Origin: Megaustenia siamemsis | Taxonomy: Eukaryota; Mollusca; Gastropoda; Stylommatophora; Ariophantidae | Assembly (NCBI GenBank): GCA_032433765.1 | Contig: JAVIAB010000073.1 | Span: 67,016,205 to 67,080,204, forward strand | Direction of reading: 5' to 3' | Length of the DNA stretch: 64,000 bases | Shown here: piece by piece, positions 48,201 through 60,200 of the stretch | Position numbering within the stretch: position 1 is the first letter of the stretch | Layout of the letters: each line of letters starts with the position of its first letter | The notes under the pieces: model-generated | The model's database searches: none | The model's input: only the letters and a program-made list of their open reading frames with translations | What the model was told of the DNA's origin: nothing | Program-made: the position numbers and the translations under genes

Positions 48201-51200
48201 GCCATGATTTGATGCCTCGTACTTCACGTTATGCTGTTGCGACTCTCCTTGGACCGTTATGATCTATAGTTTAGTACTTCACGTTGTAACTTCTCAATTC
48301 CCCGCGACTTCTCCCAGCTCGTTCACTCGCTAGATGGTTGTAACACTGAAGATGTTTTAATGACTCAACACAAGTCCTTACTACACACAAAACATCTTTA
48401 TTTGAATAGGCGCATGTCCGGATCATACAAACACATTTCACAAATTAACAGTACATGTTTTGACAGTGATAATTCCCTCCCATAGTTAGCAATAGTGCCA
48501 CCCTCAGGTGCCCTCCTCATGGACTGATCATACAGCCCAAAACTCTGTGGAACTCTCTTGTCGAGTTCCCAACTCTGTGTAAACTACTTGACTAACAAGT
48601 TCAATTGTGTGTCGTAGAAGCTAATCATAAACTTCCTAAACTTCCCACTACGACTTCCTCGAAGTCGGCGAGCGTTGGATAATCCCCAATTTTCCAACAA
48701 TGTCCCTTTGTGTCGATTGCACTGATTCACAATCAGTTTCTATGCCGATAAGGTAACACTAACCTTAACAGCCACAATCACACCTATTCTATTATCTTCA
48801 CAAGTCTTGCTCTACGACCTCCTCGAAGTCGGCGATCGTTGGATACTCAACAAATTTCCAACAATGTCCCATAGTGTCGATTGCACTGATTCACAATCAG
48901 TTTCTATGCTGATAAGGTAACGCTAACCTTAACAGCTACAATCACACCTATTCTATATTCTTCACATCTAACACAACATTTAGTAACTAACAATCACAAC
49001 TCCTGGAAATACGATAACTAAACTAATTGGCTGCCGCCCTATATTTATCTTAACTTTCATCTATTAACTATTCCTTTCTAGTCGCCTACATTTCTCTCGA
49101 TGTCTTCCCTGTACCATCGCTCGAAATCAACTGTCTCCCAAAATCTACGTCTATTCTCATTCTCTCTACCTCCCTTAAAACATCTCACCCATTCACGCTT
49201 ATTTCGCCTTTTTCCCAAAACAGTTCACTCACTCACACCTGACCTCTTCTGCTTGTCTCCCCTAGATGTTTATTATTTCTCCACTAATATCGTCTGTTTC
49301 ACTCAACTCTCATCAATGCTCTGTTTCTCTTGTTGCCCCGCTACACACCCGTTTCACACACCCTCATCCATTCCCTGTTTCACAATAACTCTACATATTA
49401 TTTTATATTCAGCACTGTTGGTTGAAAATGCCAGGCTAAAATTGAACTGTAGAATGTTTTGTATTAGCAAGCCAGTTTTTTTGTTTTCTAATTAATATAA
49501 ATATTTTTGCCTACAAGTTATTTCTTTTTAAGTAATACACGATGTTGAGTTCATGATTTTTCCATTAATATATAAGATATTTTTCTCACTGAATTTATAT
49601 AAGATCTTTGAATAGGTAGATCTTAATAAATATAGTTTGTCATCTATTATTATGATCATTGTACTTCTTTTTTGGGCATGTTAAAAGACACAGCAGTCTG
49701 CTAAAAGTAATCTTGGAAGGGAAAATACAAAATAAAAGAGGCAGACCAAGACTGACATGGACAAGTAACATCAAAAGATGGACAAGTCAAAAAATGGATC
49801 TATGACAACCTGCACCATCAAAGCAAGAGACAGAATGGCACTCCATGGTAGCCAACCTTCGATGCGGAGATGACATTCAATAATGATGACTTCAAAGACA
49901 GAGAATGTAGATGCTGTGCAACTATTTTACAATTTATTTATTTACGATCTTCAGATATATTTATTTATTGCATCATTCAAATTGCAAATGTATGCATTCA
50001 CTCTCCATACCTATTCAACATCTACAGTGAGAACATCATGAGAAATGTTAGAAACCACTGATAGATTTGTGAAGTTTAACCCTTTCACAATAAATGACAA
50101 CATAATTCCAGAAATCAGATCAGGTTGAAGTTTTCTGTAGTGCAGAAGAAAAGGCCCCAACTTCCAGTGCACTCACCATGAAGTGTTTGGGTTAGATTTT
50201 ATGTTTCTGTATGTATGTCTTTCAGATATAATCATAGTACAGACACATTGACATTCTAATTTCAGGGAGTCAAGTTAGAGAGTGTAATCTCTTTTTTGGA
50301 TGAATGTAAAGATGTTATCCTACTGAATGCCAGGATGTGTCTGCAGCAAGCTGGACTTTATCAGTATCAGGATTTTGTGAGTCAGTTCATCAACCTATGC
50401 CTGGAGGAAGACCTGCCTACTCAAGGCATGCATTGATATCTCTATTTCTTCTGTGTGTGCTTTAGCTTAGCTGCTGTTCAATTTATTTTTGAGTGTCAGT
50501 GAGTTAATGGCTGACAAACTAGTTAAAAAATTAAATGATTCTTAGTTCATCCTCTGTTGTGAACTCTCCATCTGACTCAGTGTTAAAAATGGGTACCTGG
50601 CTTGCAGAGTTTGAGAGGGTAATAGCAAAGAGGAAGAGCACTAGCCTCCTCACCTTCAATATTGTGGCTTGGAACACAGAAGTTAAAACACTTCAGATCT
50701 CTACAATGTCATGGGACTACCATGACCCATTATATGTACTTGTTGTTTCAGTGGTTAAATGTTGTAATTGTTCACATGTTTATATTTCTTTGTTTTGTTA
50801 CATCTTTTCATTGTTTAAAGTTAATCTACTTACAGAATCAAATCACTGGTTTTTTTTCTTTAAGTGTTATGATCAACATATTTTCAAAGGTTTACTTTCT
50901 GGATAATCTGCCAATTCTTTCCACTTTATCTTAATTCATTTCTTCTGTGCCCATTTTTTCCCCTCGCCATCAATTCTTTGTGTCCTCTTTTTATTTTTTT
51001 CAAATAATCTCTTTTGTAGAGAGGGCTCTTGTGACCATCACTGGTACCATACTGGGAAAAACTGTATGGAGATGTCACCAGCCTTGACCTGATGAACACT
51101 TTCTTTGAACTTATTAATATCAACGTTGAAAGGTGTAAGCAGAAGAAGATATAAAAGAGAATTAAATCTTGATATGAATCGAGGTAGATAGAACTTATTC

Positions 51201-54200
51201 TGTAAAATTGCTTTCCTAGAAAAAAAACATCAAAGAGTACAAACAACTTCTGCTTTGCTTTAAGGTCAAGGAAAGCTAAAGCTATGAAACCATTGTAAGT
51301 AAATCTGTGTTGAAGATGGATCTACTGAAACAATGTGCAAGTGAAGAAGAAAAAACATACTGACAATATCAAACTGTGTCAGACATATACCAGAAATAAG
51401 CTAATCTTCGTGTCATTGGCATTATGAAAGAACTAGTACTCTATAAACTTCAGAGCTGCTCTGGATCATTGTAGCTCATTCATCTATGCCGTGTTGTTGT
51501 TCTAGTACATTATGTTTTCATTCTTGCATATCCTGGTCATAATTCTTTATGAGTTGCTTCTGTTTGTTTGATAATTCTAGTGATTTTTTTGGGTTATTTT
51601 TATCCATATTAACCTTAGATAGATTACAACTATCGATTTTAAATCACACTATTACTACTACTTAAATCACACAATTCATCATCATCAAGTACCAAGCCTG
51701 CTGGCGTAGGTGATCATGTCTCTCCACAACTTTTTATCTCGACAGTTATTTATCTTTTCTGTTGTTGACTTTCTGCCAAACCGTTCTCTTAAGGTGTCTG
51801 GTATCTTTTCTCTTTGCTTTCCTCTATCTCTTTGCTATCCTCAATTTTCCCAGTTGTTACAATATATTCCAGCTGTTCTCTTCTCATTACATGACCAAAA
51901 AATGATGATTGTTTCTTCCTAATATTGGAAATTAGCTCTCTTTTTGCTTTGCCCTCTTTCAGAACATTTTAATTACTCTTCTTTGCAGTCCATGGTATTC
52001 TCAACATTCTTCTGTAAAACCACATTTCTACAACTCCAGTGATTTCCTTGTTTGATGTCCTATTGTCCATGATTCACATCCATATGTTAAGACTAGCTGT
52101 ACATAACATTTAAAAACTCTTTTTCTTGTTTCTTTTGTTAGAAATGGATTGCATAGTATCTTCCTCATTTTTTGGAGAGCTGCTTTTGCCTGAGCCATTC
52201 TGCATCTCACCTGTGTTGTACATCTTCCGTCTAAGGTTTACAAAGTTCCCAAATATTTAAATTCATTTACCTCTTTCAGGGAAATACAAACGGAAATACA
52301 GAGTTTAAACATAGGCAGTATGATAAACAGGAACCGAATATACTTAAAGCAGAAGTAGAATGGGCTTTGAAGCAGAATAAAAAGAACAAAGCAGCTGGTA
52401 TAGATGGAATAACAACAGAAATGCTACTAGCCTGTAAGGAAACAGCTATAGATTGGCTTACTATCATATTCAATATGGCTTGGGAAGAAAGAAAAGTCCC
52501 AGACGACTGGCAAAAAGCTATCATTGTCCCATTTTGGAAAAATAAAGGAAGTAAAAGGGAGTGTGAAATGTACAGAGGAATATCCCTATTGAGTCAAGTT
52601 GGTAAAATGTTTGCTAAAATATTAGAGAGGAGAGTAAGATACATAATAGAACCTCAATTAAGTAATAATCAATTCGGATTCAGAAAAGGCAAAAGCTGTA
52701 CTGATGCTATATTTACATTGAGACAACTATGTGAAAAAACAATAGAATATGACAGAAACCTAAATATAGTGTTTATAGATCAGGAAAAAGCGTTTGATCG
52801 TGTGGACAGGAACAAACTTTGGCAAACTTTAGAAACATACGGGGTAGCAGGACAACTACTAGAAAATATAATAGCACTATATAAAAACAGTCAAAGTGCC
52901 GTCAGAACATCGGAAGGTCTGTCAGAATGGTTTCAGGTTACAACAGGAGTAAGACAAGGATGTGTCCTCTCACCACTCCTCTTCATCATATATGTGGACA
53001 AAATAAATCAGGAAACAACCAACAACAAGGACAAATCAAATAATAACATAGAGGTAGAAAACTCCAACATCAATGAGCTACTCTTCGCAGATGACCAATG
53101 CCTAATATACGAGGATGAAAACCTGCTACAACAGCATTTAACATCTCTAGATAAAAGCTGCACAAACTACAGTATGAAAATTAACACAGCAAAAACAGAG
53201 GCTATAAGAATAAGCAAATTAAGACACCCATTAAACATCAAGATCAAAGACAAAGAAATAAAACAAGTAGAGGAATTCAAGTATTTAGGCACAATGTTCA
53301 CAGAAGATGGAAAACTAGACAGAGAAATTGACATGAGAATACAAAAAGCAAATGCTGTCACATACCAGCTTTCACCATTGTTAAGACATCCAAACATTTC
53401 TATGCCAGCTAAACAACAAATGATAAATAGCATCTTCATACCAACTTTGTGCTATGAAAGTCAAACATGGACCCTTTCTAAATCACATTTAAGAAAGATC
53501 AATACATGTGAGATGCGATGCTTGAGAAAAGTAACAAACAACACAAGAAGAGATAGAATACCAAATGAAACCATAAGAAAAATGGTAGGAACAAAACCCT
53601 GCCAAGAATATATAGAACAACAACAACTTAAATGGTTTGGCCACCTGGTCAGAATGAATCCTCACCTATCACCATCAAGGGCGTTCTTCTCGAGAATGCA
53701 TGGAAAAAGACCAAGAGGAAGACCCAGAAGAAGATGGATAGATGCAGTGACAGAGACATGTAACAACAAAGGAAAATCACTAATTCAGACAATTCGAGCA
53801 GCACAAGAACGACAAATGATATAAACCACGACACCTTTTAGGTATCAGTGAAAGAGAAAAGAAGAAAGAAAGAAGAAGATTTACCTCTTTTAATATTGTT
53901 CCACTTGTCTTTATTTTGCACTGAGGTGATGTAATTTTCTTTGTTGTTACCATTACTTCTGTCTTTTTGCTATTAAGGCCGAGTCCTTTATTTTGCTTTC
54001 TATCACTATAATGTCCATTTCTTGTAACTCATTTTCACTCTTAGCGATTAAGACTATCATCAGCATACTTTTGATTATTTATATTATGACCTTCAATTGT
54101 TATTCCAGGCATGCCCCTTATGGATCTTAAAATAATCTCGCTATAAATATTAAACAAATCTGGTGACAGCACACAACCTTGCCTAACACCCTGTAAATCA

Positions 54201-57200
54201 CACTATTACTACTACTTAAATCTCACTATTACTACTACTTAAATCTCACTATTACTACTACTTAAATCACACTATTACTACTACTTAAATCTCACTATTA
54301 CTACTACTTAAATCTCACTATTACTACTACTTAAATCTCACTATTACTACTACTACTACTTATATCTTACTATTACTACTACTTAAATCTCACTATTACT
54401 ACTACTTAAATCTCACTATTACTACAACTTAAATCTCACTATTCTATCTATCTATCTATCTATTGACCTTTGGAGCCATAGCCGGCCCATAGGGCGTAGA
54501 CCAAGATACACCTCCTATCTGAATTTTTGTTCTAGCAGTTTTCTTTTAAAGATATTTTATCAAATCTCTCCATCTGTCTCTGTTCTGTGCAAGCAGCTCT
54601 ATCTCATTGAGGGAGCCGAATCCTGCTGCTCTTGCCTCTCTCATCAATGTTCTTCTCAGTGTCTCCCTGGGTCTTCCTCTTTTTCTCTTACCTGTTGTTT
54701 CCCATATGAGGGCTTGCTTTGCTATTCGGTTATTATCTCTTCTCATCACATGTCCAACATATGACCATCGTCTTTTCTTTATTACTGAAGCTATTAGTGG
54801 TTGATTGGCGATTTCTCTAATTTCCTCGTTTGTTTTGAATTCGTTCCACGCTATACCAAGTATTTTCCTTAGGCATTTATTTTCGAATGCGTTTAACTTT
54901 GTTTCTATATCCCTTGTTGTTTTTTCAGCTTTCACACGCATACGTAAGGGTTGATAGTACATTTGATTTGAATAGCCTAAGTTTTGTGTTTGTGCTGATT
55001 AGTTTTGATTTCCACAACTTTTCAAGGCTTCTGAAAGACATTGCTGCTTTAGCCATTCTGATTCTTATTTCTTTACTTGTATCCCCTTCTCGATCAATGT
55101 GACTTCCAAGATAGATAAAGTGATCAATCTCTTCTACTGGTTTGTTTTCCATGTATATTTTGTCATCTGTTGGAATTAAACTTTTCATGAATTTAGTCTT
55201 TTTAATGACTGATCTCAAGCCCAATTTTGCTGGCTATTGATGATAGTTCATTTGTGTTTTCCTGCATCGCTTTTATCTGACTGCTGATGAGAACTATGTC
55301 ATCAGCAAAGTCGAGGTCCTCCAAATGGTCTCCTTGTATCCATTCGATGCCTTTATTACCGGTGCAGCATTTCTTCATTATGAAGTCCATAACAATTCCA
55401 AATAATAAGGGCGATAAAATACATCCTTGTTTAACCGCAGTTTCTATTGGGAAACATTCGCTCAGTCCTTCCTCTGTTCGAACTTCACATGTGTAACCAT
55501 CATACATGTCTTTGATAATATTTATGATTTTTGATGGTAATCCATATTGCTTCAGAATTTTCCACAAAGAATCTCTATGAATACTATCAAATGCTTTTTT
55601 GAAGTCGATGAAGTTAAGTACAAAAGGTTTTTGCTTTTCAATGTGTTCCTCCAATATAAGTCGTAAAGTGAAAATGTGGTCAAGGCAGCTTCTCCCTTTT
55701 CTAAACCCAGCCTGTTCTTCACGCATTACTGTATCCTTTAATTACAGTATTGAATCCTTTATTCTATTTAGGATGATTTTGCAGAATAACTTTGAGGCAA
55801 CTGACAAAAGTGTCACGCCTCTCCAGTTGTTACAATCTCTGAGATTGCCCTTTTTTGGAATCTTAACAATGATTCCTTTTTTCCATTTATGAGGCATCTT
55901 CTCTGCTTTCCAAATGATGTTGAACATTTTTTGGAGATGTATTAGATTATGGCTGTCAATTGCCTTGAGGATCTCAGCTTTTAACTTATCCTCTCCAGCA
56001 GCTTTGTTATTGGTCATAAGCTTTAAGGTGGTTTCTATTTCACTCAAGGTGAAGTCATCTAAATTTACATCTAATTCTGCTGCTGGTGTTTCAGCTTCAA
56101 AATCTATTAAACTGTGGGGTAGTGGATGGTTAAGAATTTCTTTGAAGTGTTCCACCCAACGGGCTTTTATGTCTGCACTTGTTGTTAGCATTAATCCAGA
56201 TTTGTCTAGAATTGGTGTTCCACTGGATGTATAGGTGTTTGTCAGTATCTTTTGTACAGAACAGAGAGTTCTGCTGTCTCCTGTAATTGCAGCTGTCTCT
56301 GCTTTCTCTGCCAAATTGTCTATATAAGCTCTTGTATCTCTTCTTGCTGAACTTTTCACTTTGTTGTCTAATTCTTTGTATGTTGCTTTTGCCAGAACCT
56401 TTCCAAGATCTGTCTTTACATTAGTCATGGCTCTCTTCGCTTCTTTTCTTTCTTTGATGTATTTCCATGTGGTGTCTGAGATCCAAGCTCGTTTTTCCAT
56501 TTTCTTCAGTCCGGGGCACTTGCTTCTGCTGCTAGTATGTTGCTCTGTGAGTCCCACATTTCATTGATATCTAAGTCTATTTCACCGAGTGCAATCTCAC
56601 TATTACTACTACTTAAATCTCATTATTACTACTACTTAAATCTCACTATTATGACTACTACTACTTAAATCTCACTATTACTACTACTTAAATCTCACTA
56701 TTACTACTACTTAAATCTCACTATTATTACTACTACTACTTAAATCTCACTATTACTACTACTTAAATCTCACTATTACTACTACTTAAATCTCACTATT
56801 ACTACTACTTAAATCTCACTATTACTACTACTTAAATCTCACTATTACTACTACTACTACTTAAATCTCACTATTACTACTACTTAAATCTCACTATTAC
56901 TACTAGTACTTAAATCTAACTATTACTACTACTTAAATCTCACTATTACTACTACTTAAATCTCACTATTACTACTACTACTACTTAAATCTCACTATTA
57001 CTAGTAACTAAGAATAATGAGATTTTTACCACATTTGAATGATTTGAACATGCTGGCTAATCAGATGTCACCAGTGATAACAATTAGGAAGGTATATGGG
57101 TGGACAAATAATTTTGTGTGCAGAAACTGTTGAATTAAAAGAAACTGTTTTGAAGTGATCATTTTTATGATATTGTCATAATGTAGGGTTAACTGCATCT

Positions 57201-60200
57201 TCTTCCTCTATTGTTTGTGAGTAAAAATAAATGAGTAGCATTTAAAACCTAATAACTGTTATTTTTGTGATTTTGTTTTGCAACGTGCTAAATAAACAAA
57301 AAAAAAAAAAAAGAGCCCTGTCATGCCAGGTGGTGTATAGGGAATATGGTGTTAGTGACCATAAATTTTACAGACCAGTACATGATTTTCGGGGTAATGT
57401 GGTTGATATTATGCCCGTGCCGATTTACTTTCCCAGAAAAAACCCGGTACCCATTTAAGGCTGGGTGAACCTGGAAGCCATTGGTTGGGATCGAACTCTA
57501 CCCCTTGTCCCTTGTAACCCAGTTCACAAACCACTGAGCTATTGCGGCTGCCAAAGTGCTAGATATAATTGTAATTATTTTTTGTTGTTTTTTTAATCTT
57601 ACAGATCCCAAAAACTATCCCTGCCAGTTCTTGAGGGAAGTTTCAGAAGCTATTGAAAGCAACAGTGATCAAGGAACTCTCATTCAGTCATTCCAGCCAA
57701 TTCTTCAGGAGGTTAGAACTAGGTTGAATGCTGAGAACATGAGCATAGTTCACAGGGATGCTGTGAAGTATGTGAAAGTACTGCACTTTTTCACTGGCAC
57801 TTCAGCACTGGCCAGGGTAAGAGATTATCCATATATCAGAAGGTCATTTTTCCAGTAAGCTAATAAAACATTGTGTATGTGTTTATATATTTTGCTTTTT
57901 TTGTTTTTGTACAAAAATACAGAACATGCAAACATCAAACAACAGAAATAAAACAAGACAGGTGCTGTGCTGATTCTAACCTGATCCATTTTTGTGATGG
58001 CTTTGCCTAACCACAAGAAAGGGATTCATTTGGAAATTCATCAATTGCCTTTATCTACAGTTAGGTTATTTTCTTAAAAGACTGGGCCAGCTGAATTTTC
58101 TTTTCATATATTTTTTGGGCAAATTTATGCTTACTTTCGCTAACCTTGTGGTTATTTCACTAGTTTCTCTACCTTTGTGGTTGTTTCACTACATTCTCTA
58201 ACCCTTGTGGTTGTTTCATTACTTTTTTCACCCTTGTGGTTGTTTCACAACTTTCTTCACCTTTGTGGTTGTTTCACTACATTCTCTATCTTTGTTGTTA
58301 TTTCACTACTTTCTCTAACCCTAGTGGTTATTTCACTACTTTCTCCACCCTTGTGGTTATTTCACTACTTTCTCTGACCCTTGTGGCTGCTTCATTACTT
58401 ACTTGAGGTGGTCAGTGCATTTCCTTGCCGCCACTACATTTCCTCAATTCATTGAGCTAGGTACCCATTCCTTTATCAGCTGGTTTGTGTGGAGAGTGCC
58501 AAACTGTATTTGAAACCTCATTCACTAACAAGCCCAACCAACATGTTGGCTGTACACATGGGGCTACTACTTTATTAGTCTTTTTCTTGTTTTGTGAAAA
58601 AATAAACATCTGCTTGTGACAGCCATGAGAATATCTTCATTGTCGACTGGTATGAGTATTGTTCTTTTCCTTCTTCTACATTTCAACTCCCTGTGGAGAA
58701 TAGGTCTTCAATAAACACTTTTCAAGCTGTTCTGTTTCTTGCCATTCTTTTAAGATCATTCCATGTCTTCCCCATCATCTTCTTCTCTACTTCCACCTGT
58801 CTTCTCCATGAGTATTTCGATCTTCCTCTTTGTCTTTTCCCCTGGAGATTCCAGAAAAGGGCCTGTCATGTAATACTTTCATTTGGCTTTCACAGTGTAT
58901 GCCCTATCCAGCGCCATTATCTTCACTGTATCTCTTTATCCATTGGTTTTTGACTGGTACTTGTGTTCTGTCGCCGGATTTGTTTTCACTTACAGTGAAC
59001 ATATTATGAGATCAATAGTAGACAAAAAAGAAATTAAAGTCAACGGTAACAACATAAATAATTTGCGATATGCGGATGACAGTCTTAATAGCAGAGATAG
59101 AGAATGAGCTACGAGAAATTATAGACATAATTGTAAAAGAAAGCAATAAGAAAGGTCTCAGTCTGAATAGTAAGAAAACAGAAGTAATGGTCATATCGAA
59201 GAAACAATCATCACCATTGTGCAGCATAAAAATAAGCAGGACAAATCTGAAACGAGTGCAACGCTTAAAATACTTGGGCACAATAATAACATCAGATGGG
59301 AGATGCACCACAGAAATAAAAAGCAGAACAGCTCAGGCCAAAATAGCATTTCAGAAAATGAAAAATATCTTATGCAACAAATTTATGTCAATAGAAATGA
59401 GAAAGAGGGTTCATCAGTGCTATATAGAACCAATTCTGACCTATGGAAGCGAATCATGGACAGTAGACAAACATATGAAAAGATAATTAGAGGCCACAGA
59501 GATGGGGTTTTTCAGAAGAAAGTTGAAAGTTCCCTGGACAGCTAAAAAGACCAATGAGGAAGTTCTTAAAGAAGCCAACACAAAAAGGGAGCTCATAAGA
59601 AAGAGACATCAGAAAGAAACAATCAACATTTTTGGGCACATCATGAGAAGAGGAAAGTTGGAATACTTGGTTACAACTGGCAAAAAAAAAAGGAAAGAGA
59701 GATCTTGGACAACAAAGAGAGAAAATACTGGATAGCTTGGTGTCATGGTATGGAAAATAGTCCCAGCTGTTGTGTTCTGTCATCGGGTATGCTCATTTTA
59801 TTTTGCATGTGTTGATAATTATATGATAGGAGAGCTATGTCATTAGCAAAGTTTAAGTCATTATGTTGCTTGGTCAGTGACCACTGGAGTCCATTTCTGT
59901 TATTCTGAGTTATTTTCATAATCCAATCTATGGCCAGTAGAAAGAGAAATGGAGACAGCAGACACCCCTGTCTAACTCCTGTTACTATTTCAAATGCTTC
60001 TGTAACCTGCATTTCATGCACAACCCTACATTTCATTTCTTCATACATTGTTTTTATCAGGTTAATAAACCTTATGGCAATTTCATAATGACTCAGCGGG
60101 GGACTGGTTGGTCTCAAGGCAAGACACCAGCCTCGAGACAGAGAGGTTGTGGGTTCAAATCCCGGCTGTACCAGTTGGGATTTTTATTTATAGTTTCTCT

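Larger units (their letters stand above)
51637..57003. repeat. 23-bp minisatellite split into three blocks by LINEs
   Basis: Unit AAATCTCACTATTACTACTA then CTT, with an AAATCACAC variant. Blocks: about 51637-51672, 54194-54443 and 56593-57003. The LINE at 51673-54193 and the LINE at 54444-56592 separate them; both joints show unit-derived duplications. One array was therefore present in the UBE4A intron before the LINEs arrived. Confidence 0.92.

Noticed and set aside
49100..49495. 131-codon open frame
   Set aside because: Serine/phenylalanine-rich low-complexity text in the unclassified insert; no homology recognised.
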